From NCBI RefSeq assembly GCF_001426345.1, contig NZ_LMEM01000009.1, forward strand, positions 388,540 to 452,539: a stretch of DNA of 64,000 nt, read 5' to 3'. Shown here one piece after another: positions 7,607-18,248 of the stretch (position 1 is its first letter; each line of letters opens with the position of its first letter). The notes below the pieces were generated by a model. That model ran no database searches. It was not told where the DNA came from and saw only the letters and a list, made by a program, of their open reading frames with translations. The stretch is from Devosia sp. Root436 (GTDB lineage Bacteria; Pseudomonadota; Alphaproteobacteria; Rhizobiales; Devosiaceae). The position numbers and the translations under genes are program-made.

Positions 7607-9676
7607 ATGAAAAAGCATGCTTATGCCCTTGGCGGGGCAGGATTGATGCTGGGCGTTTCACTGCTTGCAGTGCAGGCCCAGGACTTGACGGGCGAGCTGC
7701 CCGATCCCCCGGAATTCTCGGCACAGAGCGAGCCGACCTTTGTCAGCGTCTCCGATATCCAGGAATACAAGGCGCTGCCCGAATATCACGAGCCCGACTG
7801 GGTCACCGCGAAATATGTCGATGCCGGCACGCTGCCGCCCGTCGCCGAGCGCCTGCCCAAGGAGCCGCTGGTGTTCAAGACCGGCAACATGCCCGACGGT
7901 ATCGGCGTCTATGGCGATACCATGCGCCATGTCATCGGCGGCCGGCCCGAGGGCTGGAACTATACCGCCGGCCAGAACCAGGGTTGGGGCGGCATCGATA
8001 TCGGCCTCTCCGAATGCCTGACGCGCACCGGCCCGCTCTTCGAGGTCAAGGCCGACGAACTCGAGCCGCTGCCCAACCTGGCCAAGAGCTGGGAATGGTC
8101 CGAAGACGGGCACGAATTGACCATGCACCTGATCGAAGGCGCCAAATGGTCCGACGGCGACCCCTTCGACGCCGATGACGTGATGTTCTACTGGAACGAC
8201 GCCATCATGGATTCCAACGTGTCCCCGCTCAACGGCGGCACGCCCGAGACCTTCGGCGTCGGCACGACGCTCGAAGCGCTCGATCCCTACACGATCAAGT
8301 GGACCTTCAAGGAAGTCCGGCCCACCCAATATCTCTATGCCATGGCCTATGGCACGTTCTGCCCCGGCCCGAGCCATATCCTCAAGCCCCAGCACCCCAA
8401 ATATTCCGACAACACCTACGAGCAGTTCAAGAACGCCTTCCCGCCGGAATATATGAATATGCCGGTGATGGGCGCCTGGGTGCCGGTGGAATACCGGCCG
8501 GACGACATCGTGGTGATGCGCCGCAACCCCTATTACTGGAAGGTCGACGAGAACGGCAACCAGCTCCCCTATCTCAACGAAATGCACTACCGCCTCAGCA
8601 CCTGGGCCGATCGCGACGTGCAGGCCGTTGCCGGTTCGGGCGATTTCTCCAACCTCGAACAGGCCGAAAGCTATGTCGAGGCGCTGAAGCGCTCGGCGGA
8701 AGACAGCGCCCCGGCCCGCCTGCAATTCGGCGCCCGCACCATCGGCTATGCGCTCGAATTCAACCTCTCGGCCAATGGCTGGGGCGAACCCGATACCCGC
8801 GGCCAGGCCATCCATGAACTGAACCGCAACCTCGATTTCCGCAAGGCCGTCTCGATCGCCATCGATCGCCAGCGCCTGGGCGACTCGCTGGTCCGCGGTC
8901 CGTTCACCGCTATCTATCCGGGCGGCCTTTATGCCGGCACGGCCTTCTACGACAAGGCGTCGACGGTCTACTATCCATACAATCTCGACGCAGCCAACGC
9001 CCTGCTCGACGGCATCGGCCTGCTCGATACCGACGGCAATGGCGTGCGCAACCTGCCCGATGGCGGCGCGGACGTGGAAATCACCCTGCTCGCCAATACC
9101 GACTATGCGACCGACACCAACCTGGCCGAAGGCGTCATCGCCATGATGGAGCCGCTCGGCCTGCGCGTCATCGCCAATTTCCAGGCGGGAACGTCGCGTG
9201 ACGACATGCAGCAGGCCGGCCAGTTCGACTGGCATGTCCGCCGCCAGGGCGCCGAAATGGTCTCGGTGGTGCAGGGTACGACCTTCCTCGCCCCCACGGG
9301 TCCGCAGACCAGCTACTTCCACCGCGCCGGCACCGATGGAACGGTGGATATCCTGCCCTTCGAGCAGGAACTGGTCGATACGGTGAATACCTTTGTCGCC
9401 ACCAGCGACAATGCCGAACGCGCCGAGTTGATGAAGACCTTCCAGCACGTCTTCACCGAGAACGTCTATTCCGTCGGTCTGACGCAATATCCCGGTGCGC
9501 TGATCATCAACAAGCGCTTCGCCAATATCCCGGCCGGCGCCCCGATCTTCATGTTCAACTGGGCGGAAGACAACATCATCCGCGAACGCATCTACGTCCC
9601 TGCCGACCAGCAGGGCGACTACGAACTGCACCCCGAAACGCTTCCGGGCGCTCCGGGCGGCGCGGGTCCGGTGTGA
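7607..9676 (+). CDS. agpA: periplasmic alpha-galactoside-binding protein, AgpA-like (ABC transporter, family 5)
   Basis: This 689-residue extracytoplasmic solute-binding protein has a signal peptide at residues 1-24 (MKKHAYALGGAGLM..., cleavage near VQAQD). It belongs to the oligopeptide-binding (SBP family 5) type, but its details follow the rhizobial alpha-galactoside protein AgpA as I remember it: NMPDGIGVYGD, MRHVIGGRPEGWNY, DPFDADDVMFYW, AMAYGTFCPGPSHILK and PIFMFNWAEDNIIRER. It should therefore bind galactosides such as raffinose or melibiose rather than peptides. Start: ATG with GGGAGG 5 bases upstream. The permeases follow after a 212-base gap filled by a palindromic repeat. The AraC gene is divergent. 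Confidence 0.85.
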   Translation: MKKHAYALGGAGLMLGVSLLAVQAQDLTGELPDPPEFSAQSEPTFVSVSDIQEYKALPEYHEPDWVTAKYVDAGTLPPVAERLPKEPLVFKTGNMPDGIGVYGDTMRHVIGGRPEGWNYTAGQNQGWGGIDIGLSECLTRTGPLFEVKADELEPLPNLAKSWEWSEDGHELTMHLIEGAKWSDGDPFDADDVMFYWNDAIMDSNVSPLNGGTPETFGVGTTLEALDPYTIKWTFKEVRPTQYLYAMAYGTFCPGPSHILKPQHPKYSDNTYEQFKNAFPPEYMNMPVMGAWVPVEYRPDDIVVMRRNPYYWKVDENGNQLPYLNEMHYRLSTWADRDVQAVAGSGDFSNLEQAESYVEALKRSAEDSAPARLQFGARTIGYALEFNLSANGWGEPDTRGQAIHELNRNLDFRKAVSIAIDRQRLGDSLVRGPFTAIYPGGLYAGTAFYDKASTVYYPYNLDAANALLDGIGLLDTDGNGVRNLPDGGADVEITLLANTDYATDTNLAEGVIAMMEPLGLRVIANFQAGTSRDDMQQAGQFDWHVRRQGAEMVSVVQGTTFLAPTGPQTSYFHRAGTDGTVDILPFEQELVDTVNTFVATSDNAERAELMKTFQHVFTENVYSVGLTQYPGALIINKRFANIPAGAPIFMFNWAEDNIIRERIYVPADQQGDYELHPETLPGAPGGAGPV

Positions 9677-9697
9677 CGCCGGCGTTTGAACTCCTGC

Positions 9698-9850
9698 CTC
9701 CCTCCCCCTTGTGGGGAGGGAGAGCGAGATAGGACTTAGCCCTTCGCTAAGTCCGTGATCGAGCAGGGTGGGGGTATGGTTCCGCAAACGCGGTGCGCGT
9801 GGCCACCCCCACCCTTGATCCCTCCCCACAAGGGGGAGGGAGACGACTGA
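9698..9850. repeat. palindromic intergenic element, family A copy 2, between binding-protein and permease genes
   Basis: The outer arms CTCCCTCCCCCTTGTGGGGA (9699 onward) and CCCTCCCCACAAGGGGGAGG (to about 9840) pair across about 140 bases. Inside lie further pairs (GACTTAGC / GCTAAGTC; GGGTGGGGG / CCCCCACCC). The right end matches the copy at 3935-4045. REP-type hairpins at this position in other transport operons protect the upstream mRNA and lower downstream expression. Confidence 0.85.
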
Positions 9851-9888
9851 GACCCCGGTGCAACAGCCGGACAGGTTAAGAGGCCGCC

Positions 9889-10899
9889 ATGCTTCGATTT
9901 CTGACCATACGCATCCTGGGCGCGATCCCGCTGCTGTTCCTGCTCAGCGTGGTGACCTTCGCCATCATCCAGGCGCCTCCGGGCGACTATGGCGATACCA
10001 TCCGCGCCATGCTCATCAACCAGGGCGGCGCGGCCCCCACCGTGGCCGAAGCGCAGGCCGAACTGTACCGGGAGGCCCATGGCCTCAACGATCCCATCAT
10101 CGTGCAGTATTTCCGCTGGATCGGCGGCATCGTGACCCGCTTCGATTTCGGGCACTCCTTCTTCTACAACAAGGATGTCGGCCAGGTCGTGGCCGAGCGG
10201 CTGCCTCCCACTATCGCCCTGGCGCTGGTCTGCCACCTGCTGGCCTCGCTGCTGGGCATCGGCCTGGGCATCCTGGCGGCTACAAGGCAATATTCCTGGG
10301 TCGATACCGGACTGGGCATCATCTCTTTTCTCGGCATGACCATCCCCCGGTTCCTGCTGGCCATCATCATCCTCTATTTCCTGGTCTTCCGGCTCAATGT
10401 CAGCGAAGTCGGCATGTTTTTCTCGGCCCGCTATGGCGGCGCACCGTGGAGCTGGGACAAGTTCGTCAACCTGATGACCCATATCTGGCCGGTCATCTTC
10501 ATCGCCACCTTCGGCGGCCTCGCCTACAATATGCGGGTGATGCGGGCCAACCTGCTCGACGTGCTCAACAGCCAGTATGTCGAGACCGCGCGGGCCAAGG
10601 GCCTGCCGGAAGGCGCGGTAATCATGAAGCATGCCGTGCCCAATGCGCTCCATCCCCTGGTCGCTTACCAGGGCGTGGTGCTGCCCTATATGCTGACCGG
10701 CGAAATCGAAGTCGCCATCGTCTTCGGCCTCGCCACCGTCGGCCCGGCCATTGTCGGCTCGATGGGCGTCGGCGACGTCTATGTCACCGCCACCTTCATG
10801 CTCGTGCTGGCCGCCACGCTGATCGTCGGCAACATCATCTCCGATATGCTGCTGGTGGCGCTTGATCCCCGCATCCGTCTCGGCGGAGGCAGCGAATGA
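9889..10899 (+). CDS. ABC transporter permease, DppB/OppB type (alpha-galactoside uptake)
   Basis: This 336-residue inner-membrane permease has the OppB/DppB layout: a first membrane segment at about residues 8-30, a long periplasmic loop, then five segments from about residue 105. The cytoplasmic EAA loop is visible as YVETARAKGLPEGAVIMKHAVPNAL at about 228-252. It pairs with the next gene to form the channel for the AgpA-like protein. The stop overlaps the next start by four bases (ATGA), so the two are translationally coupled. Confidence 0.9.
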   Translation: MLRFLTIRILGAIPLLFLLSVVTFAIIQAPPGDYGDTIRAMLINQGGAAPTVAEAQAELYREAHGLNDPIIVQYFRWIGGIVTRFDFGHSFFYNKDVGQVVAERLPPTIALALVCHLLASLLGIGLGILAATRQYSWVDTGLGIISFLGMTIPRFLLAIIILYFLVFRLNVSEVGMFFSARYGGAPWSWDKFVNLMTHIWPVIFIATFGGLAYNMRVMRANLLDVLNSQYVETARAKGLPEGAVIMKHAVPNALHPLVAYQGVVLPYMLTGEIEVAIVFGLATVGPAIVGSMGVGDVYVTATFMLVLAATLIVGNIISDMLLVALDPRIRLGGGSE

Positions 10900-12077
10900 C
10901 CGATCTCGATACCCGCTCCGCCATCCCCCTGCCATCAGACGCAGCCGGCGGCCCCATGCCGACTGGCGCCGAGGAGCCGGCGCCCGCGGTCACCCGCTTC
11001 GGCAGCGGCAACGAAGGCTATGCGACGTTGGTGTGGCGGCGCTTCCGCCGCTCGACCATGGGCATGATCGGGCTGGTGCTCGTGGTCCTGCTGCTGGTCG
11101 TCTCGGTCTTTGCCGATTTTTTCGCGCCGATGGACCCCAAGGCCGCCAACCTGCCTTTCGCCCCGCCCGATGTCATCGCCTTCGAGGATCCCGACGGCAA
11201 TTTCAGTCTCATCCCCTATGTCTATCCCATTGGCGATACCGGCGAATTCGATCCCATCACCTTCCGGCCGCTGACCGGTCTCATCAAGGACAACCCGACC
11301 CCGACAGGCTTCTTCGTCCGCGGCTACAGCTATCACCTGCTGTGGCTCATCCCGTCCAATATCCACTTCTTCGGCTCCACCGACGGACGGCCGATCCAGT
11401 TGCTGGGCACAGACAAGTTCGGCCGCGACATCCTTTCGCGCGGCATTATCGGCTCGCGCATCTCCCTGATGGTCGCTCTGGCCGTGGTGACCATGACCAC
11501 CATTGTCGGCACGCTGGTCGGCATTACCTCCGGCTATATCGGTGGGCGGCTCGATGCCTGGGTGCAGCGCTTCGTCGAATTCGTGCTCGCCTTCCCGCAA
11601 TTGCCGCTCTACCTGGCGCTGACCTCGCTGATCCCGGTGACGGCACCATCCAACGTGTTCCTCACCTTCGTCATCTTCGTCATGGCCGTGCTGGGCTGGG
11701 CGCAACTGAGCCGCGAGGTCCGCTCCAAGACGCTGGCGCTGGCTCGCATCGACTATGTGCGTGCCGCCATCGCCGTGGGCGCCACCGATAGTCGCATCAT
11801 TGTCAGGCATATCCTGCCCAACGTGCTCAGCCACGTCATCGTGGCGGTCACCCTGGCCGTGCCAACTGTGGTCCTGCTCGAGAGCTTCCTCGGCTTCCTC
11901 GGCTTCGCGGTGAAGCCGCCGCTGATCTCATGGGGCCTGATGCTGCAGGATACCGGCACCTTTTCGGTGATCGGCTCCTATCCGTGGATTCTCAGCCCCG
12001 TTATCTTCGTGCTGATTACCGTCTGCGCCTTCAATGCGCTGGGCGATGGCCTGCGCGATGCCGTCGACCCCTATTGA
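10896..12077 (+). CDS. ABC transporter permease, DppC/OppC type (alpha-galactoside uptake)
   Basis: This 393-residue partner permease has the N-terminal OppC segment (WRRFRRSTMGMIGLVLVVLL at about residues 47-66). A large periplasmic insert follows, and then five membrane segments. The EAA loop is IDYVRAAIAVGATDSRIIVRHILPNVLSH at about 286-314. At 393 residues it is longer than E. coli DppC (300), because of an enlarged loop between the first two segments, as in AgpC-type proteins. It overlaps the preceding gene by four bases, and the ATPase gene begins 10 bases later. Confidence 0.9.
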   Translation: MTDLDTRSAIPLPSDAAGGPMPTGAEEPAPAVTRFGSGNEGYATLVWRRFRRSTMGMIGLVLVVLLLVVSVFADFFAPMDPKAANLPFAPPDVIAFEDPDGNFSLIPYVYPIGDTGEFDPITFRPLTGLIKDNPTPTGFFVRGYSYHLLWLIPSNIHFFGSTDGRPIQLLGTDKFGRDILSRGIIGSRISLMVALAVVTMTTIVGTLVGITSGYIGGRLDAWVQRFVEFVLAFPQLPLYLALTSLIPVTAPSNVFLTFVIFVMAVLGWAQLSREVRSKTLALARIDYVRAAIAVGATDSRIIVRHILPNVLSHVIVAVTLAVPTVVLLESFLGFLGFAVKPPLISWGLMLQDTGTFSVIGSYPWILSPVIFVLITVCAFNALGDGLRDAVDPY

Positions 12078-12087
12078 GGAACAGGCC

Positions 12088-13755
<1,668 letters not shown>

Positions 13756-13767
13756 GAGCAACTACGA

Positions 13768-15135
13768 ATGGCAAACCCCAAGATCACTTTCATCGGCGCC
13801 GGCTCGGCGGTGTTCATGAAGAACATCGTCGGCGACATCCTGCAGCGCCCTGCCCTGTCAGGGGCCACGATACGGCTGATGGACATCAATCCGGTGCGGC
13901 TGGAAGAAAGCGAGGTCATCGCCAGAAAGCTGATCGCCACGCTCGGCGTGCCGGCGACGGTCGAAACCTATCTCGACCAGAAAAAGGCCTTGGACGGCAC
14001 TAATTTCGTCGTCGTCTGCTTCCAGATCGGCGGCTATGAGCCCTCGACGGTCATCGATTTCGACGTGCCCAAGAAATACAACCTGCGCCAGACCATTGCC
14101 GATACGCTCGGCGTCGGCGGCATCATGCGCGGGCTGCGTACCGTGCCGCATCTGTGGAGCATCTGCGAGGACATGCTCGAAGTCGCCCCCGAGGCGATCA
14201 TGCTGCAATACGTCAATCCGATGGCCATCAATACCTGGGCCATCGCCGAGAAATATCCCACCATCAAGCAGGTGGGCCTCTGCCATTCCGTGCAGGGCAC
14301 GGCCATGGAGCTGGCCAACGATCTGGGCATTCCCTACGAGGAAATCCGCTACCGCTCGGCCGGCATCAACCACATGGCCTTCTATCTCAAATTCGAGCAT
14401 CGCCAGGCTGACGGCTCCTATCGCGATCTCTATCCCGACCTCGTCCGCGCCTATCGCGAGGGCCGCGCCCCCAAGCCGACCTGGAATCCGCGCTGCCCCA
14501 ACAAGGTGCGCTACGAAATGCTGACGAGACTCGGTTACTTCGTCACCGAGAGTTCGGAACATTTCGCCGAATATACGCCCTATTTCATCAAGGAGGGGCG
14601 CGAGGACCTGATCGAGAAATTCGGTATTCCACTGGACGAGTACCCCAAGCGCTGCGTCGAGCAGATCGCCCGCTGGAAACAGACGTCCGAAGACTACCGC
14701 AAGGCCGACCGCATCGAGGTCAAACAATCCAAGGAATATGCCTCGTCCATCGTCAACTCGGTGTGGACCGGCGAGCCTTCGGTGATCTACGGCAACCTGC
14801 GCAATAACGGCGTCATCACCAACCTGCCGCACAACGCGGCGGTGGAAGTGCCGTGCCTCGTCGACGATAACGGGTTGCAACCGACCTATATCGGCGAACT
14901 GCCGCCACAATTGACGGCTCTGATCCGCACCAACATCAACGTGCAGGAACTGACTGTGCGGGCGCTGATGGAGGAGAACCGCGAGCACATCTACCACGCC
15001 GCCATGATGGACCCCCATACGTCAGCCGAGCTGGATCTGGAGCAGATCTGGAACCTGATAGACGACCTCACCGAAGCCCATGGCAGCATGCTGCCCGAAT
15101 GGGCCCGTGGCTCCCGGAAGCAGCGCGTAGCGTAA
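13768..15135 (+). CDS. GH4-family alpha-galactosidase (MelA/AgaL-like)
   Basis: This 455-residue NAD- and metal-dependent glycosidase hydrolyses by a redox elimination mechanism. The Rossmann start is KITFIGAGSAVF (residues 5-16). The metal-binding CHSV motif is at 172-175 and GINHMAF at 199-205. Within GH4, CHSV is the variant associated with alpha-galactosidases, in contrast to CN(V/I)P in phospho-glycosidases. No signal peptide is present, so the imported sugar is cut in the cytoplasm. It ends the transporter operon and is followed by a strong terminator. Exact substrate preference (melibiose or raffinose) is inferred from the AgpA-like transporter. Confidence 0.85.
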   Translation: MANPKITFIGAGSAVFMKNIVGDILQRPALSGATIRLMDINPVRLEESEVIARKLIATLGVPATVETYLDQKKALDGTNFVVVCFQIGGYEPSTVIDFDVPKKYNLRQTIADTLGVGGIMRGLRTVPHLWSICEDMLEVAPEAIMLQYVNPMAINTWAIAEKYPTIKQVGLCHSVQGTAMELANDLGIPYEEIRYRSAGINHMAFYLKFEHRQADGSYRDLYPDLVRAYREGRAPKPTWNPRCPNKVRYEMLTRLGYFVTESSEHFAEYTPYFIKEGREDLIEKFGIPLDEYPKRCVEQIARWKQTSEDYRKADRIEVKQSKEYASSIVNSVWTGEPSVIYGNLRNNGVITNLPHNAAVEVPCLVDDNGLQPTYIGELPPQLTALIRTNINVQELTVRALMEENREHIYHAAMMDPHTSAELDLEQIWNLIDDLTEAHGSMLPEWARGSRKQRVA

Positions 15136-15167
15136 TTCGCGGCGCAATGTCCTCCCTGCTTCCAAGG

Positions 15168-15205
15168 ACGGCCCCGGCGCGCAAGCGTCGGGGCCGTTTG
15201 GGTTT
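15168..15205 (+). terminator. rho-independent terminator of the alpha-galactoside operon
   Basis: A 13-pair stem, ACGGCCCCGGCGC / GCGTCGGGGCCGT (one G-T), carries a GCAA tetraloop (15181-15184) and is followed by TTGGGTTTG. It lies between the convergent glycosidase genes. Confidence 0.85.
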
Positions 15206-15239
15206 GTGAGGCGGCCGTACGGGAGGGAGAGCGAACGTG

Positions 15240-16694
15240 CTAGTGATGCCCGCCCACCACCTCGCGCAATTCCTCGACCGAACGCACCTTCTTGCGGGCG
15301 GCGCCGTCCCAGTCGCGGGTCTTGACGGTGGATTTGGCGATGCGCTCCCTGGCGGCCGGCACGGCGTGGGCATATTGGGGCAGCCATTGGGCCTGGGCGA
15401 CCACCATTTCGTCGACCATGGCCCAGACTTCGTCCGGCGTGCAGATGGCGCCGACCAGCGGGTCATGCAGCACGGCGAGCTTGAGCGTGTCGATATTGCC
15501 CGTCATCGCCGCCTCGACCGACAGGCGCTGCACCGATACCGAGACCGAGCAGGTGGCAGCGCAGGCGGTGGGCAGCGTGATGCCCTCGATCATGTTGATG
15601 CCGAAACGATCGACATAGCCGGGACTTTCGATGATCGCATCGTCGGGCAGGTTGGTGATGATGCCATTGTTGCGGCGGTTGAAATGGCCGCGATAGACCC
15701 GCCCGGTCTCCATCGCCTCGATGATGTGGCTGGCATGTTCGCTGGTCCGCTTGTGCTCGGAAAGCGGCTTGTTGGCCTGTTCCTTGAACATGGGGAAGTC
15801 AGTCTCGAACCAGTTGCGGCGCTCGGTCGAGTAGCGCAGGTAGCCGCCGGTTTCGCCATGGATCCAGTCGCTCATGTCGATCCAGCGGCCGATCTCCTCG
15901 GGACGCTTGCGATACCAGGGCAGGTACTCGGAAAGGTGCCCATTGCTCTCGGTGGAATAGACGCCGAAGCGCTTGAGTACGTCGATGCGCACTTTCTCGG
16001 TCCTGGAATAGACCGGATGCGCCTCGAAGCCGGCCAGCAGTTCGTCGGCCCCGATTTTCCGGCCCTTGGCGCGGATGTCGATATACCAGGTCTGGTGGTT
16101 GATGCCCGAGCAGACATAGTCGAGCTCGCTGTCGTCGACGCCCAGCACATTGGCGATCTGGTGCGCACCATGCTGCACGCCGTGGCAGAGGCCGACCACG
16201 TTGACCCCGCCATACAGGTCGGCCGCCCAGGTGTTCATCGCCATGGGGTTGGCGTAGTTGAGGAACAGCGCGCCCGGCTCGGCTACCTCCCTGATATCCT
16301 TGCAGAAATCGAGGATGACCGGAATGTTGCGCTGCCCATACAGGATGCCGCCGGCGCAGATGGTGTCGCCCACGCACTGATCGACGCCGTATTTGAGCGG
16401 GATGGAAATATCGCTCGAGAAGGCTTCGAGCCCGCCGACGCGGACGCAGCTCATGATGTAGCGCGCGCCTGATATGGCGGCGCGGCGATCGGTGGTGGCG
16501 GTGACCCTGGCGGGGAGCTTGTTGACCGAGACGATGGTCTCGATCACCTGCCGGACCATGTCCAGATTGTGCGGATTGATGTCGGTCAGCGCGAATTCGC
16601 AGTCGACGAATTCCGGCACCTTGAGCAGGTCGGAAATCAGCGTCCTGGTGAAGCCGATCGAGCCGGCGCCGATGACCGTGACTTTGAATGACAT
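15240..16694 (-). CDS. GH4-family glycosidase with CHGV motif (possible alpha-glucuronidase/galacturonidase)
   Basis: This 484-residue GH4 enzyme starts KVTVIGAGSIGFTR (residues 4-17). Its metal motif is CHGV at 170-173 instead of CHSV, and GINHQTW lies at 197-203. In GH4 the CHGx form has been linked to alpha-glucuronidases and LplD-type galacturonidases, so it likely acts on a different substrate from the neighbouring CHSV enzyme. This is inference from one motif. The ATG at 16694 has GGAGGAA upstream. An open frame to 16715 is not used. It is convergent with the transporter operon and divergent from its own AraC gene, forming a separate unit in the same island. Confidence 0.82.
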   Translation of the reverse strand: MSFKVTVIGAGSIGFTRTLISDLLKVPEFVDCEFALTDINPHNLDMVRQVIETIVSVNKLPARVTATTDRRAAISGARYIMSCVRVGGLEAFSSDISIPLKYGVDQCVGDTICAGGILYGQRNIPVILDFCKDIREVAEPGALFLNYANPMAMNTWAADLYGGVNVVGLCHGVQHGAHQIANVLGVDDSELDYVCSGINHQTWYIDIRAKGRKIGADELLAGFEAHPVYSRTEKVRIDVLKRFGVYSTESNGHLSEYLPWYRKRPEEIGRWIDMSDWIHGETGGYLRYSTERRNWFETDFPMFKEQANKPLSEHKRTSEHASHIIEAMETGRVYRGHFNRRNNGIITNLPDDAIIESPGYVDRFGINMIEGITLPTACAATCSVSVSVQRLSVEAAMTGNIDTLKLAVLHDPLVGAICTPDEVWAMVDEMVVAQAQWLPQYAHAVPAARERIAKSTVKTRDWDGAARKKVRSVEELREVVGGHH

Positions 16695-16732
16695 ATGTTC
16701 CTCCGCAGGATTCACCGATGGGGCGAATTGGT

Positions 16733-16769
16733 TAGCACACTGCTAGCGTTGACAGGCCCGGCCTGCTAG
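16733..16769. promoter_or_regulatory. TAGCA/TGCTA operator-like repeats between GH4 gene and AraC gene
   Basis: TAGCA-CAC-TGCTA is a perfect inverted repeat at 16733-16745. Its right half (CTGCTAG, 16740-16746) is repeated in the same direction at 16763-16769, 23 bases on. TTGACA (16749-16754) lies between them. Direct repeats about two helical turns apart are typical AraC-family binding sites. Confidence 0.45.
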
Positions 16770-16798
16770 AGAAAGCTTGTGCCATTGCGGGTAATTTT

Positions 16799-17671
16799 GT
16801 GCTCAACCAACTCATCGACCACGGCCATGACCTGCGCGTGCTGGCGCTGCCGCGCAGCGCCGCGCCGCTCCATTGCATGGCCATCAGCGCCGGCTATGAG
16901 CAGCGGCTCAACGAGGTCTATTCCTGGGACGGATTGCAGCGGGGCAGCGTGCCGTTCATCGTCATCCAGCATACGCTGGTCGGCGAAGGCCGGCTCGATT
17001 TTGCCGGTACGCACTACCGGCTGACGCCGGGGCAGACCATGGTGCTGAGCCTGCCCCATGCCCATCGCTACTGGCTAGAGCGTGGCGGGCGGTGGGAATA
17101 TTTCTGGATGGTGCTCAACGGCCGCGAGGCCTTGCGGCTGGCGCGGGAGATCATCGATGCGGCCGGGCCGGTGGTGAGCCTGCCGGCTTCGGTTGTGGAT
17201 CGCATGGCGGGCGCCTGCGACACGCTGATCGCCAAGGCCGATATCACCCCCGGCGAGACGTCGAGCGCCGCCTATGCCGCCATGACGGCCTTGCACGATG
17301 GCGTATTCGGGGCCGACGCCGTGCCCGAACGCATGCTGCCGGCGGCCATCACCCGCGTCGTCGCCCATATCGAGGCCAATCTGGCCCGGCCCCTGCAGGT
17401 GGAGCGGCTGGCCGCCATCGCCGACATGAGCCGCGGCCATTTCGTCCGCCAGTTCGGCGCCGCGACCGGCATGCCGCCCTCGGACTTCGTGCTGGAACGG
17501 CGGATGGAACGGATCGAGCGGCTGCTGCTGGCCACGGATATGAGCGTGGTGGCGATTGCAAGGGCGACAGGCTTTGCCGATGCGAATTACCTGGCCAAGG
17601 CGTTCCGGCGGAAGCGCGGGCTGGCGCCGCTGGAATTTCGCGCGCAGGGCCGGCTGGCGGCGGGGGCCTAG
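16799..17671 (+). CDS. AraC-family transcriptional regulator
   Basis: This 290-residue protein has an N-terminal cupin-type sensing region (FAGTHYRLTPGQTMVLSLPHAHRYWLERGG at about residues 64-93). Its C-terminal AraC domain lies at about 180-285, with VERLAAIADMSRGHFVRQFGAATGMPP and VVAIARATGFADANYLAKAFRRKRGLAP. The start is GTG at 16799. No strong ribosome site is visible and the true start could lie slightly downstream. It is divergent from the CHGV glycosidase, which it probably controls through the TAGCA/TGCTA repeats between them. Confidence 0.82.
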   Translation: MLNQLIDHGHDLRVLALPRSAAPLHCMAISAGYEQRLNEVYSWDGLQRGSVPFIVIQHTLVGEGRLDFAGTHYRLTPGQTMVLSLPHAHRYWLERGGRWEYFWMVLNGREALRLAREIIDAAGPVVSLPASVVDRMAGACDTLIAKADITPGETSSAAYAAMTALHDGVFGADAVPERMLPAAITRVVAHIEANLARPLQVERLAAIADMSRGHFVRQFGAATGMPPSDFVLERRMERIERLLLATDMSVVAIARATGFADANYLAKAFRRKRGLAPLEFRAQGRLAAGA

Positions 17672-17768
17672 CCATACCCCATCCACCCGCCATCCCGTGG
17701 TGTTGCCAAACCCTTGCCACCACCCCGGTTCCCATGCCAAAACCATGGTTGACGTATAGGGCAACCAA

Positions 17769-18248
17769 ATGACCAATCCTGTCACCAAAGATCGGCGGCA
17801 TTTCGAGGATCTAGCTATCGGCGAGGTCATCGATCTGGGCCATACCAGCGTGAGCAGGGAGATGATCGTCACCTTTGCCCGCGAATTCGATCCGTTCCCC
17901 TTCCATCTCGATGAAGCCGCCGCCAAGGCGAGCCTGCTGGGGGGCCTGGCATCGAGCGGCTGGCAGACCGGGGCGCTGAGCCTGCGCATGCTGGTCAACA
18001 GCTTTCTCAACACGGTCGCCTCGGCCGGCGGGCTGGGCTTTACCGATCTCAAGTGGAAGAACCCGGTCATGGTGGGCGACACGATTGGCGGCACCGTGAC
18101 CATTGCCGACCTGCGCCGCTCCGAAAGCCATCCGCAATGGGGCATCATGACCCTGGACTTCGATATGCGGAACCAGAAGGAGCAGCCGGTGCTGACCATG
18201 CGGCTGGCCAACCTGATCGATACGCGCGAGCCGGGGGCGCCCACATGA
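17769..18248 (+). CDS. MaoC-family (hot-dog) dehydratase/hydratase, subunit 1
   Basis: This 159-residue single hot-dog-fold protein belongs to the R-specific enoyl-CoA hydratase (MaoC) family. The catalytic pair of the family appears in the segment FDPFPFHLDEAAAKAS, with Asp41 and His46. The GGLASSGWQTGA turn follows, as expected. The stop overlaps the start of a second MaoC gene by four bases (ATGA), so the two products are made together and may form a mixed dimer. The acyl-CoA substrate is unknown, and no other fatty-acid genes adjoin. Confidence 0.85.
   Translation: MTNPVTKDRRHFEDLAIGEVIDLGHTSVSREMIVTFAREFDPFPFHLDEAAAKASLLGGLASSGWQTGALSLRMLVNSFLNTVASAGGLGFTDLKWKNPVMVGDTIGGTVTIADLRRSESHPQWGIMTLDFDMRNQKEQPVLTMRLANLIDTREPGAPT

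Noticed and set aside
7658..9829. 723-residue open frame on the minus strand across the AgpA-like gene
   Set aside because: Antisense shadow of a real gene in high-GC DNA: no ribosome site, no family motif, and it runs through the repeat at 9698.
15190..15239. Extension of the CHSV glycosidase operon or a small gene between the two GH4 genes
   Set aside because: The stretch holds the terminator and has no frame with a ribosome site.
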